Positions 17,315-27,257 of a stretch of 64,000 nt of DNA are shown in pieces; within the stretch, counting starts at the first letter, position 1, and each line of letters opens with the position of its first letter. The notes under the pieces are model-generated. The model had not been told where the DNA came from. It did not search any database and saw only the letters and a program-made list of their open reading frames with translations. This DNA comes from Anaerolineae bacterium (lineage in GTDB: Bacteria; Chloroflexota; Anaerolineae; Aggregatilineales; Phototrophicaceae), in contig JAHDWN010000034.1 in assembly GCA_023382675.1 (NCBI GenBank), positions 1 through 64,000 of the forward strand, in the 5' to 3' direction. Position numbers and translations under genes: made by a program.

Positions 17315-19813
17315 TTGATACGCATATTTCGATATTGCCTTGTCATATGCCTGCTCTTTTGGTTGGCAGCGAGCTTGCCTGCCGATGTCCACGCACAAAC
17401 CCTTCCTCCACTGGTCACTTTGGAAGCTGTTGCAGGTTTTGAAAGCTATTATCGAGACCAGGGCTGGTTTCCCGTAAGAGTGCGAGTAGCCAATGATGGC
17501 GGAGATGCCAGAGGCTATTTAATCGTCCGTCCAGAAACGTCGGGGGCGGGCATTCCTGGTTCTTACAGCACCGCAGTAAATTTGCCTGGAGGAGCGCGCC
17601 AGAGCGCCACACTTTACGTTACAGCGTCGGGCATTGTCACACAAATTCGTGTGGAAATGATTGACGATACTGGTCTGGTTATTGCCAGCGCACCGGCAAC
17701 ACTTCATCCGATCCAGACTCAGGATCGCCTGGCTGTGGTCATCAGCAATTCCGTGAGCGGCAGCGCCGATTTGAGCGTTGTCAAGACCGGCTCAGCAAAT
17801 GGCTATCAGGCGAACCTGACTTTGAGCGATCTGCCGGCTCAGGTGGGATTATTCGATGCGGTAGACCTGCTTATGTTGAGCGATGTCGATACGAGTCTCC
17901 TCTCCGTAGGACAGCGAAGTGCTATCGAAGACTGGGTTCAGGCCGGAGGGCATTTGCTCGTTACCGGGGGGGCTGCCTGGCAGTCAACCGCGACCGGCAT
18001 TGCGGATCTGCTGCCGCTGATGCCGGACAATGCCATCGTGGCGGAAGATTTGAACGCGCTCGCCCGCTGGATGGGGTCGGATAGGCCGCTCGCAGCCCAA
18101 ACATTGATCGCGACCGGCAGCTTACAACCGGATGCACAGGTGCTCGTCACCAATAATGCTGGCGTGCCTCTTTTGAGCCGGCGTGTAGTCGGCGCTGGCG
18201 TTGTGGACTATCTGGCCGCAGATCCCGCCACTGCTCCCCTGCGCAACTGGGCAGGGCTGCCGTCATTCTGGTACGCCATCGCTTCAACGGTCGATCCACA
18301 GCCGAGCTGGAATTACGGCTTCACACGCTGGAGTCAGGCAGCCAGTGCTGTTGAGATTCTTCCCGGCCTTGATTTGCTGCCGGATGTGCTGCCCCTGTTC
18401 GGGTTTCTTGCTCTCTACATCGGGCTTATCGGGCCGTTGAACTATATTGTTCTCAATCGCCTTAATCGGCGTGAGCTTGCGTGGGCAACTATCCCACTGC
18501 TGATCGTGGTTTTTAGCGTGCTTGCGTATGTCGTCGGTTCCAATCTGCGTGGGAATGAAGTCACGCTGAGTCGTCTCGCCCTCGTGCGGGCGTGGGATAG
18601 CGTGGAAACGGCACGAGTTGAAACTGTCACGGGGTTACTTTCGCCCAGGCGCACCCAGTACGATTTCAGCATCCCGGATGCAACCCTGCGCTCTTTGCCT
18701 TTGCCGCGTCAGATCGGTGGCAACTTGATCGCGACGAGCGCGCAGTCGCGGGCGGAGATTCGCCAGGGTGATGAGTTTAGAGCCGAGTCTTTCACCGTGG
18801 ATGCCAGCTTCCTGGGCGAGTTTACGGCTGTCAGCACCATTCCTCGCCCAGACATCCAGGGACAAGCATCCATCGTCGATGATCCTCAAATCGAAGGTCA
18901 ACAGCGGCTGCGCGGCGCGGTCAGCAACGAGAGCGATTTCACATTGAATGAGCCGGTGATTCTCGCGCGCGGCGCAAGCTTTCGATTGGAGAAGCCCCTG
19001 GAGCCAGGCGACGTGGTCGATTTTGAATTGACACTCCCTGGCGAAGAACCACCGGCGCCCACGCTGTATCGCGCGTCATCATTTAGTGCAGTCCGCAACC
19101 CGAGTCTTGCGGCAAGATTGGCGACCGAGCAGACTGTTGTCGATTTGCTGGGGACTGATCGGTTCAACACCAACATCGATTCGCCCTTTTTCGACGATTC
19201 GCGCGAAAGCCTGGAGAGCCGCCGCCGACAATTGTTTCTATCGTCGTTCGTGACCGATCCCTACGGCGCGAGCGGGCGGGGTAGCGGCGTGTATCTTGCC
19301 GGATGGACGGAAACAAGCCCGCTTGATAGTGAACTGATCGGTGCGGAATGGCGTCCGCAAGACACGACGCTGTATATCATTGAACTGAAGACCGAACGCA
19401 TTCCGGGCAATGATCTGACGTTGGTGAGCGCCGATCAATTTGGCTGGGCACTTCAGAGCACCACTGGATTGGGAGACTTCAGCCCATTCGACATGCGACT
19501 CGATCAGGATGAAGAAATTCAACTGCGCTACACACCCATTGCTGATGCAGTGCTCAGGCAGGTTGAAGACCTGTATCTGGTGCTCACCAATATCAGCAGT
19601 GGGGGTCGCTTCTTGCCGGTGTCTTTGTGGGATTGGCAGGCAGAAACGTGGGTGAGTCTGGCCGTGTCCGGCGAGAGGTATCGTGTCGCCGATCATGAGC
19701 GCTTCATTGGGCCGCAAAACGCCGTCCAGGTTCGGTTGCGCGCCGACGAGACCGGTGGTTTCATGCGGGTCGGCCAGCTCGCTATCGAGCAGCGCGGCTA
19801 TTTTGAACGCTAA
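17315..19813 (+). CDS. Large secreted/membrane protein with GATase-like domain, first gene of an ABC module
   Basis: The 832-residue protein starts at TTG 17315 (an in-frame TGA at 17300 limits alternatives) and has a signal peptide ending near ADVHAQ. Residues 30-120 are beta-rich, and 130-300 look like a class I glutamine-amidotransferase-like Rossmann domain (VQAGGHLLVTGG) without an obvious Cys nucleophile. A membrane pair follows at about 350-410 (LPLFGFLALYIGLIGPLNY and the next helix), then a long beta-rich outer domain to the end. An ABC-2 ATPase, permease and coiled-coil membrane protein follow on the same strand, suggesting an envelope complex. The function of this family is not known to me. 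Confidence 0.8.
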   Translation: MIRIFRYCLVICLLFWLAASLPADVHAQTLPPLVTLEAVAGFESYYRDQGWFPVRVRVANDGGDARGYLIVRPETSGAGIPGSYSTAVNLPGGARQSATLYVTASGIVTQIRVEMIDDTGLVIASAPATLHPIQTQDRLAVVISNSVSGSADLSVVKTGSANGYQANLTLSDLPAQVGLFDAVDLLMLSDVDTSLLSVGQRSAIEDWVQAGGHLLVTGGAAWQSTATGIADLLPLMPDNAIVAEDLNALARWMGSDRPLAAQTLIATGSLQPDAQVLVTNNAGVPLLSRRVVGAGVVDYLAADPATAPLRNWAGLPSFWYAIASTVDPQPSWNYGFTRWSQAASAVEILPGLDLLPDVLPLFGFLALYIGLIGPLNYIVLNRLNRRELAWATIPLLIVVFSVLAYVVGSNLRGNEVTLSRLALVRAWDSVETARVETVTGLLSPRRTQYDFSIPDATLRSLPLPRQIGGNLIATSAQSRAEIRQGDEFRAESFTVDASFLGEFTAVSTIPRPDIQGQASIVDDPQIEGQQRLRGAVSNESDFTLNEPVILARGASFRLEKPLEPGDVVDFELTLPGEEPPAPTLYRASSFSAVRNPSLAARLATEQTVVDLLGTDRFNTNIDSPFFDDSRESLESRRRQLFLSSFVTDPYGASGRGSGVYLAGWTETSPLDSELIGAEWRPQDTTLYIIELKTERIPGNDLTLVSADQFGWALQSTTGLGDFSPFDMRLDQDEEIQLRYTPIADAVLRQVEDLYLVLTNISSGGRFLPVSLWDWQAETWVSLAVSGERYRVADHERFIGPQNAVQVRLRADETGGFMRVGQLAIEQRGYFER

Positions 19814-19828
19814 GTACCCGTCACAGAC

Positions 19829-19834
19829 TATAAT
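19829..19834 (+). promoter_or_regulatory. -10 box before the ABC-2 operon
   Basis: A perfect TATAAT lies 46 bases before the ATPase start. The best -35 candidate (TTGAAC, 19803) is spaced 20 bases, longer than usual. The downstream genes may thus have their own promoter besides readthrough from the 832-residue gene. Confidence 0.45.
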
Positions 19835-19879
19835 GCAAAACAGATCCAGCCTTTAGAGCGCAGGAGACGAAGAGCGAAT

Positions 19880-20839
19880 ATGACTGACTTGATAATTGAG
19901 ACCAGAGATCTCGTCAAGAAATTCGGCAATTTTACCGCCGTTAATGGTCTTTCGCTGGAAGTCCCGGCGGGTTCTATTTACGGCTTTGTTGGCCCGAACG
20001 GCGCTGGAAAAACGACAACGATGCGGATGTTGACGACGTTGACCCGCCCCACGTCCGGGCAGGCCTGGGTGAATGGTCATTCCGTAACCGAAGAGCCGCG
20101 CGCTGTCCGCCGTGCCATCGGCTACATGCCTGATGAGTTCGGCGTCTACGATGATATGCGCGTCTGGGAGTACCTGGATTTTTTCGCCGCTTGCTACGAC
20201 ATCCCGGAAATCGAGCGTAAGAAGCTGATCGATGATCTGCTCGCGCTGGTTGATCTCAGCCATCGCCGTGATGACATGGTTGACAAGCTCAGCCGTGGCA
20301 TGAAACAGCGGTTGTCTCTGGCGCGGACACTGGCTCACGATCCGTCTGTGCTGATTTTGGATGAGCCAGCGTCGGGACTCGACCCGCGAGCGCGTGTCGA
20401 GATTCGCGAGCTGCTGGTTGAACTGGCACGCATGGGCAAGACGATATTTTTCTCGACCCATATTCTCGCGGATGTGAGCGAGATTTGCAGTCACATCGGC
20501 ATTGTTGAAGCCGGAGAGATCATCGCGCAGGGCAGCATGGAAGACATGCGAGCGCAAATCCAGCCCCACCGCGAGATCACCGTTACCTTGCGCGATCAAG
20601 AGGCTGTCGAGGCTGTCAAAGCAATCGTCAGTGGCGTCGAAGGGGTGATGGGCATCGCCGATCTGGAACCTAGAGCGGGACGCCAGCGTCTAAGAATTGA
20701 TTACACCGGCGATGATGAAGGCGTTGCCGATCTTAATCGACGGATCAGCGCCGCTGGTATCGCCATTCTTGGCTTTGCCGAGGAAACGAAGGATCTCGAA
20801 TCGATGTTCATGCGCGTCACTAAAGGGATTGTCACCTGA
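19880..20839 (+). CDS. ABC-2 type transporter ATP-binding protein
   Basis: The 319-residue ATPase has Walker A GPNGAGKTT, signature LSRGMKQRLSLA, Walker B LILDEPASGLD and the H-loop FFSTHIL. The SRGMKQ signature is typical of GldA/NatA/CcmA-like ATPases of ABC-2 exporters. A C-terminal ferredoxin-like domain (about 230-315) fits the same group. The ATG follows AGGAGA. The stop codon overlaps the permease start (TGATG), so translation is coupled. It energises the 447-residue permease. Confidence 0.95.
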   Translation: MTDLIIETRDLVKKFGNFTAVNGLSLEVPAGSIYGFVGPNGAGKTTTMRMLTTLTRPTSGQAWVNGHSVTEEPRAVRRAIGYMPDEFGVYDDMRVWEYLDFFAACYDIPEIERKKLIDDLLALVDLSHRRDDMVDKLSRGMKQRLSLARTLAHDPSVLILDEPASGLDPRARVEIRELLVELARMGKTIFFSTHILADVSEICSHIGIVEAGEIIAQGSMEDMRAQIQPHREITVTLRDQEAVEAVKAIVSGVEGVMGIADLEPRAGRQRLRIDYTGDDEGVADLNRRISAAGIAILGFAEETKDLESMFMRVTKGIVT

Positions 20840-22182
20840 TGACAGAAACGTCTGTCGGCGTGCCGATGTCGGGTACAGATGGCCCTGCTGGCGCTGCTCT
20901 GGAAGGTGCGGCGAAAGTACTGCGGCGCGCAGCGAACCTGCATACAGCGCTTGCGGGGTTGATGCTCCTTGTAGCGGTGGTGGCGGCATCTCGTCTCGTG
21001 CCCGGATTGTATGATCTCGTGCGCAGTGTGTTCCTGGCGCGCTATGGCGGTGTGGGCGATGCTGCGCTGGCAATCGTGATCATCTTTGCGCTGGTCAATA
21101 TCAGCGCCCTGCTCGTCATCATGGTGAGTGTGCTGGCGCGCGAAATCTGGGCCTTACCAGGGCTTCTCTTGCTCATGGTGGTCAATCTCGCGGTTCTGCT
21201 CATTATGGGCTACACCCCCAGCCTGATCACGCTGGTCTTCGGAACCTGGGCGATGCTGCGCTTGTTGCGAGCGCCGAATCTGCTGCGCATCAATCCGGTC
21301 ATGGTGCGAGAACTGCGGGGCCGGATGCGCGGCGCGCGTGCCTTCGTCGTCATGACGATTTACCTGGCATTAATGAGCGGCTTTGCTCTGCTTCTCTATG
21401 TCGTTTTCAGCACAGCCAGCAGCCTGAATGCCTCAGCCGCTACAGGACAGATTGGCCGCGTGTTATTCGCCGGTGTCGTTGGGATCGAACTACTGCTGAT
21501 CATTTTCATCGCGCCGTCGTTCACGTCGGGCGCAATTACGGGCGAGCGTGAACGGCAGACTTATGACTTGCTGCGCACAACTTTGCTGGCAACGCCGTCC
21601 TTCATTACCGGCAAGCTGGAGTCATCGCTTGGCTACATCTTGCTGCTGTTACTGGCTGCTATTCCTCTGCAATCCCTGGCGTTCCTGTTCGGTGGTGTCA
21701 GCGAAACTGAAGTTATTCTCGCCTTTCTGATCCTGGCGCTAACCGCCGTGACATTCGGCACGTTTGGTATTTACTTTTCGGCGACGCAGCCGCGTACTCT
21801 CGCGGCCAGCGTCCGCACCTACGGCACGATCGCGGCCTGGGCATTTGTTGTGCCCCTGGTGATCGGCTTCATCGTCAATCTGGTGCAGACGGGGATTTTT
21901 GGCAACGCGAACGCCCCGAACGCGCCCGGCCTCGAAGCGGTGCTCAACTATGCCAATCTGCTGCTGACCAGTACGAATCCTTTCGCAACCGCTGTTCAAA
22001 CCCAGCGCCTGCTGGTTGAACAGCAGGTGATCGGGTTGTATTCTGTGACGCTCTCCAGTGACGGGAGCACGATACCCATGATCTCTCCCTGGGTCGTCTT
22101 TAGTACGCTCTATCTGACGGTGGCCGCCACCCTGATAGTGCTCACCATTCGACAGACTCAGCAAGTTGACGTGAACAGCTAG
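20839..22182 (+). CDS. ABC-2 type transporter permease
   Basis: The 447-residue membrane protein has about 10-12 hydrophobic helices. The motif SGAITGERERQTYDLLRTTLL is the conserved cytoplasmic element of ABC-2 permeases that have an ERE-like sequence. The N-terminal 30 residues are cytoplasmic and Gly/Ala-rich. It shares a stop/start overlap with its ATPase and is followed after 11 bp by the coiled-coil protein gene. The substrate is unknown; relatives act in gliding, drug export or polymer export. Confidence 0.9.
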   Translation: MTETSVGVPMSGTDGPAGAALEGAAKVLRRAANLHTALAGLMLLVAVVAASRLVPGLYDLVRSVFLARYGGVGDAALAIVIIFALVNISALLVIMVSVLAREIWALPGLLLLMVVNLAVLLIMGYTPSLITLVFGTWAMLRLLRAPNLLRINPVMVRELRGRMRGARAFVVMTIYLALMSGFALLLYVVFSTASSLNASAATGQIGRVLFAGVVGIELLLIIFIAPSFTSGAITGERERQTYDLLRTTLLATPSFITGKLESSLGYILLLLLAAIPLQSLAFLFGGVSETEVILAFLILALTAVTFGTFGIYFSATQPRTLAASVRTYGTIAAWAFVVPLVIGFIVNLVQTGIFGNANAPNAPGLEAVLNYANLLLTSTNPFATAVQTQRLLVEQQVIGLYSVTLSSDGSTIPMISPWVVFSTLYLTVAATLIVLTIRQTQQVDVNS

Positions 22183-22193
22183 CGGAGGCTGTC

Positions 22194-24032
22194 ATGACTA
22201 CACAAACTGTAACCCATCCATCGTATGCCGTCGTTCGCAATATCGTTCGGCGCTGGGAGCGTCGGCAGCGGCTGGGGCAGATGTTCGACTGGCTGCCACG
22301 AACGCTCGTGATCGCGCTCTTGATCGGGATTGGCATCGCGCTCGTCTCGCGGATGCGCCCATGGCTGCTGCCTGGGCAGATTATCCTGGCGACGGGGATC
22401 GCCGCGGTGGTGTGCCTGGCGGTCATCTACCTGGCGATCTGGTTTTGGCCGCGCACGCTCATTGAGTCAGCGCGCCGGTTTGATCGGCTGTTTCAGCTCA
22501 AAGAGCGCACATCGACAGCGCTTGAACTGCTGGTCGGCAGCATCCACGCGAACGACGAATTGATGACCTATCAACTGGAAGACACGCTGGCCCGCGCGAG
22601 CGCCATCCGCCCGGCGAGCTATTTGCCTTTGCAAATGCGCTGGCGCGAATGGGGGCTGGTGGCTCTGTTGGCGGCTTCGTTGGCGCTGCTGATCCTGCTG
22701 CCCAATGTGTTTGCTGAGACCATTTCCGATAACTCGGCACAGCAGGAAACCATTGACGAAGCCGCGGAGACTCTGCGCGACATCACACGTGATCTCGCCG
22801 CCGATCCAACCCTGGAGAACGAGCGACGGGAACAACTTCTGGAGGCGCTGCGCGCGTCGATAGCTATTCTGGACGAGCCGGACATCACCCCCGAAGAAGC
22901 GCTGGCGGCAGTGTCCAGCGCCGAAGCGATGCTCAGCGATCAGGCCTCCGAATTGCGCCAGCAGTCGAGAAGTGCCCAAAGCAGTCTGGAGGCTGCGGCT
23001 GACGCGCTGCGCGATCTGCAATCACTCAACAACGATCCACAGAGCAGCCAGCAATCTTTGAGCCAGACGCTGGAAAGCCTGAGCCAACAGATGCAAGGCT
23101 TCAATGATTCACAGCGCCAGAGCGCCGCGAATGCTATGAATAATGCTGCCCAACAGATGGAGCAGAGTTCACCTGCCGGTGCTGAGGCGTTGCGTCAGGC
23201 TGGACAGCAGCTCCAACAAGGGGATACCCAGGGCGCGCAACAGCAGCTTCAGCAGGCGCAGCAGCAAGCGCAACAGGCTGAGCAGCAGGCCCAGGCACAG
23301 CAGAACAGTGCGCAGCAATTAGGCGAGAATGCGAACCAGGCTCAGGAGGCGGGGGCGCAAATCAGCCAGCAGCAAAGTTCACAGCAGGCGCAGGGACAAC
23401 AGCAGACTCAGCAGGCACAATCCGGCGCTCCGAATACCAGTAACAACGCGCAGTCGCAGCCCAACTCGCAGGGCGGCCCGCAGGTGCCCAGCAACTCTCA
23501 GTCAGGCTCACAGCCGGGGCAGCAGCCAGATGCGCAATCTGCGCAAAGCCAGCCCGGCGAGAGCGGCCAGGGTGGGATGCAGAGCCAATCGCCGTCGGGG
23601 CCGCCGGCGAGCGGTGGGCAGCAATCAGAGCAGGGCAACTCACAAGGCAGTGCTCAGGCCGGTGCCGGGGATACGCCCGGTAATGCCGGACAGGATACGA
23701 GTGGGAGTCAGGGACAACCACCGGATCAAAACAACAATCCGGATGGCGGTGGGGTACGTGACTTTGAGCCGATCTATGCGCCATCCCGTCTGGGTGGCGA
23801 GCCAGGTGAAGATACCGTTGAACTCGAACCTGATGCCAGTCAGATGCCGGTAATCGAAGGCGAATTCGCCCAGAATCCAACCGGTTCGACCAGCGTGCCG
23901 TACAACCAGGTCTTCAACGACTACGCCAATGCAGTCAACCGCGCGCTCGAAAGCGACTATGTGCCGCTGGGCCTGCGGGATGTCGTGCGCGACTACTTCA
24001 CCGGATTGGAGCCAGGGCAGCGCAGTCCTTAG
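22194..24032 (+). CDS. Membrane protein with coiled-coil and Gln/Ser-rich region (DUF4175-like)
   Basis: The 612-residue protein has two N-terminal helices (about 37-85) and a third near 150-172 (LVALLAASLALLILLP), a long predicted coiled coil (about 180-300), then an extreme low-complexity Gln/Ala/Ser/Gly segment (about 300-520) and an acidic, more ordered C-terminus with FEPIYAPSRLGGEPG. The overall layout resembles DUF4175-type proteins encoded near MoxR/DUF58/ABC envelope modules, from memory. The start has GGAGG 7 bases upstream. It is the fourth gene of the module and overlaps the convergent hydrolase by 4 bases. Confidence 0.75.
   Translation: MTTQTVTHPSYAVVRNIVRRWERRQRLGQMFDWLPRTLVIALLIGIGIALVSRMRPWLLPGQIILATGIAAVVCLAVIYLAIWFWPRTLIESARRFDRLFQLKERTSTALELLVGSIHANDELMTYQLEDTLARASAIRPASYLPLQMRWREWGLVALLAASLALLILLPNVFAETISDNSAQQETIDEAAETLRDITRDLAADPTLENERREQLLEALRASIAILDEPDITPEEALAAVSSAEAMLSDQASELRQQSRSAQSSLEAAADALRDLQSLNNDPQSSQQSLSQTLESLSQQMQGFNDSQRQSAANAMNNAAQQMEQSSPAGAEALRQAGQQLQQGDTQGAQQQLQQAQQQAQQAEQQAQAQQNSAQQLGENANQAQEAGAQISQQQSSQQAQGQQQTQQAQSGAPNTSNNAQSQPNSQGGPQVPSNSQSGSQPGQQPDAQSAQSQPGESGQGGMQSQSPSGPPASGGQQSEQGNSQGSAQAGAGDTPGNAGQDTSGSQGQPPDQNNNPDGGGVRDFEPIYAPSRLGGEPGEDTVELEPDASQMPVIEGEFAQNPTGSTSVPYNQVFNDYANAVNRALESDYVPLGLRDVVRDYFTGLEPGQRSP
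23100..23750 (+). repeat. Low-complexity CAG/CAR-rich coding tract
   Basis: Within the 612-residue protein gene the DNA is dominated by CAG, CAA, AGC and GCG codons, encoding runs such as QQQLQQAQQQAQQAEQQAQ. It is an imperfect in-frame repeat that is likely to vary in length between strains. Confidence 0.8.
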
Positions 24033-24949
24033 TTACCGGGTGGGGTTGCTAGCGCTGCGTCAAGAAAGCGATAGACTTCGTTTGCATACACCGTTTCGCC
24101 AGCCGTGGCGACGTAATCGCCGTGGCCTGCGCCGGGAACGACCCAGAGCGAAACCCGCTCCGGCGCAACTGCTTGCATAGCACGTGCTCCCGCCAGGGTG
24201 ACTTCCGTGCTGCCATAGATCAGCAGGATCGGACGCGGCGCGCTGGTTTGAATGGCAGCCAGCGGGTTGAGGACGCTAATGTCTTCGCCGGCAACCTGAC
24301 GATAGGCCAACTGTGCGGCCAAGCGGAAGACAATTCCAAGCAGCCCCATCGGCGTGATGCTGTCGCTCAGAATGGCATCAAAATCTTCGTAGCCTCCGTG
24401 GGCAATCGCTGCGCGCAGTGTCGGATACCGCGCCACGGCCATGAGGCTGGTCGCGCCGCCTGCCGAAAAGCCATGAACCGCGATCTTGCCCGTATCGACA
24501 TCGCCCCGTGAGCGCAGATAGTCCAGCGCATCACCCACCGCAGTGACTTCCAGATAGCCCAGCGAGTGCGGCGTGCCGAAGCAGGAACGCGACTGGTAAG
24601 TGAGAACGTTGTAGCCGCCGCGCTGGTAGACGGCGATTTCTTGCATCCGGTCGCCGCGCCCAGAGCGCAGAGTGGGGACAACAATTACTGTCGCACCGTT
24701 GCTGCCAGGGATAAAGTAGCCTGCATAGTCAGCATCAAACTCGGATGAGGGAAAATGGATGTCTTCGCGTGCCATTCCATAATCGGCAGGGTCGGCATCA
24801 CCGCCACAGCCTGGCAGCGTCAGGCCAGCCATAAACGAATAGCCCAATATGCCGGGAATACCTGTCGCCAGAATGACACTGATGAGGATGACGGACGTCA
24901 CCACGAAATGGACGCGCCGTGCTGAGGATAACGCCGGTGACTGGCTCAT
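24029..24949 (-). CDS. Membrane-anchored alpha/beta hydrolase
   Basis: The 306-residue protein starts at the ATG at 24949, behind GGAGAG; a longer frame upstream lacks coding character. One N-terminal helix (about 15-38) anchors an alpha/beta hydrolase. HGFSAGG is the GxSxG elbow with catalytic Ser, YGSTEVTL sits where the acid is usual (a Glu may serve instead of Asp), and GAGHGDY carries the likely catalytic His. Family relatives include BAAT/dienelactone-like esterases. Substrate unknown. It converges on the coiled-coil gene with a 4-base overlap. Confidence 0.88.
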   Translation of the reverse strand: MSQSPALSSARRVHFVVTSVILISVILATGIPGILGYSFMAGLTLPGCGGDADPADYGMAREDIHFPSSEFDADYAGYFIPGSNGATVIVVPTLRSGRGDRMQEIAVYQRGGYNVLTYQSRSCFGTPHSLGYLEVTAVGDALDYLRSRGDVDTGKIAVHGFSAGGATSLMAVARYPTLRAAIAHGGYEDFDAILSDSITPMGLLGIVFRLAAQLAYRQVAGEDISVLNPLAAIQTSAPRPILLIYGSTEVTLAGARAMQAVAPERVSLWVVPGAGHGDYVATAGETVYANEVYRFLDAALATPPGN

Positions 24950-25067
24950 CTTCTCTCCAACTGCAAAGCCAAACCCTTCTTCAGAATACGCTGTCCCGCT
25001 CAACTTCTCCATGAAGACGTAGGGAAGGGGTAGTCTGAGCGTGGCCTGGGGTGGCATGGCGAAGGAC

Positions 25068-25073
25068 TATAAT
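25068..25073 (+). promoter_or_regulatory. -10 box of the lipoprotein gene
   Basis: A perfect TATAAT lies in the divergent region between the hydrolase and lipoprotein genes. Transcription from it would begin near 25080, which favours the ATG at 25100 over the one at 25079 as the translation start. No good -35 is visible. Confidence 0.5.
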
Positions 25074-25099
25074 CGGAGATGTTGGAGAACGAGGACTCG

Positions 25100-27079
25100 A
25101 TGATGCGCCGACGCTGGACGCTGATATTGCTTGGGTTGATGCTGGCAGGCTGTAATCTCGGGCTTCCTCAGGCAACACCGACCGTCGCGCCAACGCGAAC
25201 CGCCAGCCAGACGCCCAGCCCGCTGCCTTCCGATGCGCCCACATTGACGCACACAGCAACCCGGATCGCGATCGTGCCGAGTCCCACGCCGACTTCGACA
25301 TCGACTATGACTCCATCCTCAGCACCGACCGCAACCTGGACTGCCAGCCCTACAGCACAACCGACCGTGACCGAAACCCGCCCCGTACCTACGCCTTTAC
25401 CGCAGCCGACGACCGTGCCCACTGTGACCCCGCTGCCGACGATTGGCCCGACGCGCACCTCGACAGCGCCAGCAGCTGCCACTTCAGTGCCAACGATCAC
25501 ACCAAGTGCCACAAGCACGGCAACACCCATACCCGCGCCGAGTGGGACTCCGGCTGCTTTTGCGCCGGTTGGCGAACGCCCCCCTGAGTTTCCACAGCCG
25601 ACGATCATGGCGACGCCAACATTCGTGACAGGCGAATCAAACTTCGTGCAGCCGACCTCGCTGCCGACGGCGGTCGATGTTCTGCCGCCTACGACATTGC
25701 CGCTAGTGCTGCCGCCGACAGCCGTCCCGGCACAGTTTGTGACACCGGGCGTCATCAGGGCGGTGGATACGCGCGCCTTCGCCTTGAGCATCACCAACGG
25801 CGTTTTCAGTGGTCGGTTGTTCGAGATGCCGGGCGGGACACTGACCTTTGCGCAAGATCCTTTGAACGTCAACCGGTTGGCGCTGGTGGATGCACGAGGG
25901 TTGCTGTTTGTCTTCCATGATTTCGCGGGCGGGCATGGTGGGCGTGTCGCTTCGTCGCCATTTTCTGAGCCGGAGCCTGCGAGCGCTGAGACGAACAATG
26001 CGCGGGTGACACAGATTGCCTATTCACCCGATGGGCGCTATCTCGCTTTCTTGATCGACACCGATAGCGATAGCTCGAACGACAACGACTCCAGTAACGA
26101 TGGTGTGTGGATTCTGCCGTTAGCGCCATCAAACGGCCAGCCGGCAGGTAGTGCGGTTATCCTGCTGCGTGACTGCCCGCCGGAGGCTGGCTGTATGATC
26201 GTCGACCGCCCGGATTCGCCGTATCGCTATCGCAGCCAGTCGATGGCTTGGAGCGCCAGCGGCGATGCACTCATCATCACCGTCGAACTGCCCGAAGAAG
26301 GCAGGCAGGGTGTCGCTGTCGTCTATCCTGAAGCGCCAAACCCGGCGGCACGCCCGCCGATTCTGCGCTACGACGATGCTACCTGGGCTAACGATGGGCA
26401 GCGGTTGGTCGTGAGCGGGCGGGGGCCGGATGGGCGTATCGTGGTCGGAACGGTGACCCGCCAGGGCGGCGAGCCACAACTGCGCGATGTAGTCTTGATG
26501 GGCATCGGCTGGGCCGAACATGCGGTGCAGCGCCCGAACGGGCAATTCGTGTTCCTCGGCGGCCCAGCGGCGGATAGCCCGCTGCGACTTTATGATGGCG
26601 ATGGCATTGCATTGACCGCGCCGATTGGCAGCGCCCACGCCGTCAGGGTTGTCTGGAGTCCTGATCGGAGCGCCGTGATGGTAGCGACCGAGGAGAATGG
26701 GAGAATCGAGTATTACGTGGCGCTGGTCGATAGCGGACAGGTGCAGCGCATCACCGATCAGGCGGGCGGGGTGATGGCGCTTGCGTGGACATCTGCGTTG
26801 CCGTCTCCCGGCGCGTCCGGCAGCGCGCCAGTATCCTCGGTAACCGCGGTGGTCAATGAGCGTCCGGCAGTGGTCATCGCGGGTGATGGCCTGTTTATCC
26901 GCAGCGCGCCGTCGTCGAGCGCCGAAGTCGTCGCATCGGTGCTGTTCGATCAAACAGTGACAATCACAGGCGAGGCGGTGACTGCCGACGGTATCCTGTG
27001 GTATCCCGCTCGCGCGCCCGATGGCGTAACCGGTTGGATCGCAGGCAGGATCGGTGGCGCGGAGACGCTGCGCTTTTGA
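25100..27079 (+). CDS. Lipoprotein with Thr/Pro linker, WD40-like repeats and SH3-like domain
   Basis: The 659-residue precursor has a signal peptide ending in the lipobox LAGC (lipid-modified Cys about residue 17). A Thr/Pro-rich, probably extended linker covers about 20-215. A beta-propeller-like region follows, with TolB/WD40-type strands such as IAYSPDGRYLAFL and SMAWSASGDALIIT. The last 75 residues are a bacterial SH3-like domain (GDGLFIRSAPSSSAEVV to TGWIAGRIGG). A GAGGA ribosome site precedes the ATG at 25100. The product is presumably surface-attached; its ligand is unknown. Confidence 0.88.
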   Translation: MMRRRWTLILLGLMLAGCNLGLPQATPTVAPTRTASQTPSPLPSDAPTLTHTATRIAIVPSPTPTSTSTMTPSSAPTATWTASPTAQPTVTETRPVPTPLPQPTTVPTVTPLPTIGPTRTSTAPAAATSVPTITPSATSTATPIPAPSGTPAAFAPVGERPPEFPQPTIMATPTFVTGESNFVQPTSLPTAVDVLPPTTLPLVLPPTAVPAQFVTPGVIRAVDTRAFALSITNGVFSGRLFEMPGGTLTFAQDPLNVNRLALVDARGLLFVFHDFAGGHGGRVASSPFSEPEPASAETNNARVTQIAYSPDGRYLAFLIDTDSDSSNDNDSSNDGVWILPLAPSNGQPAGSAVILLRDCPPEAGCMIVDRPDSPYRYRSQSMAWSASGDALIITVELPEEGRQGVAVVYPEAPNPAARPPILRYDDATWANDGQRLVVSGRGPDGRIVVGTVTRQGGEPQLRDVVLMGIGWAEHAVQRPNGQFVFLGGPAADSPLRLYDGDGIALTAPIGSAHAVRVVWSPDRSAVMVATEENGRIEYYVALVDSGQVQRITDQAGGVMALAWTSALPSPGASGSAPVSSVTAVVNERPAVVIAGDGLFIRSAPSSSAEVVASVLFDQTVTITGEAVTADGILWYPARAPDGVTGWIAGRIGGAETLRF

Positions 27080-27257
27080 GTGCGAGGATACTTCATGAGA
27101 CGCGCGCTGGTACTGGCGCGTGGGGGCAATTCGGAATGGTGCTCTGGGTTGAGGGACAACTTCTTGATGCTATTTGGGGTTCGATTCCGGATTACAATGG
27201 TTTTTAGTAGGCTGCGTGCAAAGTGTTTGCCGATTTTACACGTTAGGAAAAGGTGCA

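Noticed and set aside
23100-23750. CAG-rich tract as a CRISPR or satellite array
   Set aside because: The repeats are irregular, have no spacers, and stay in frame within a coding region.
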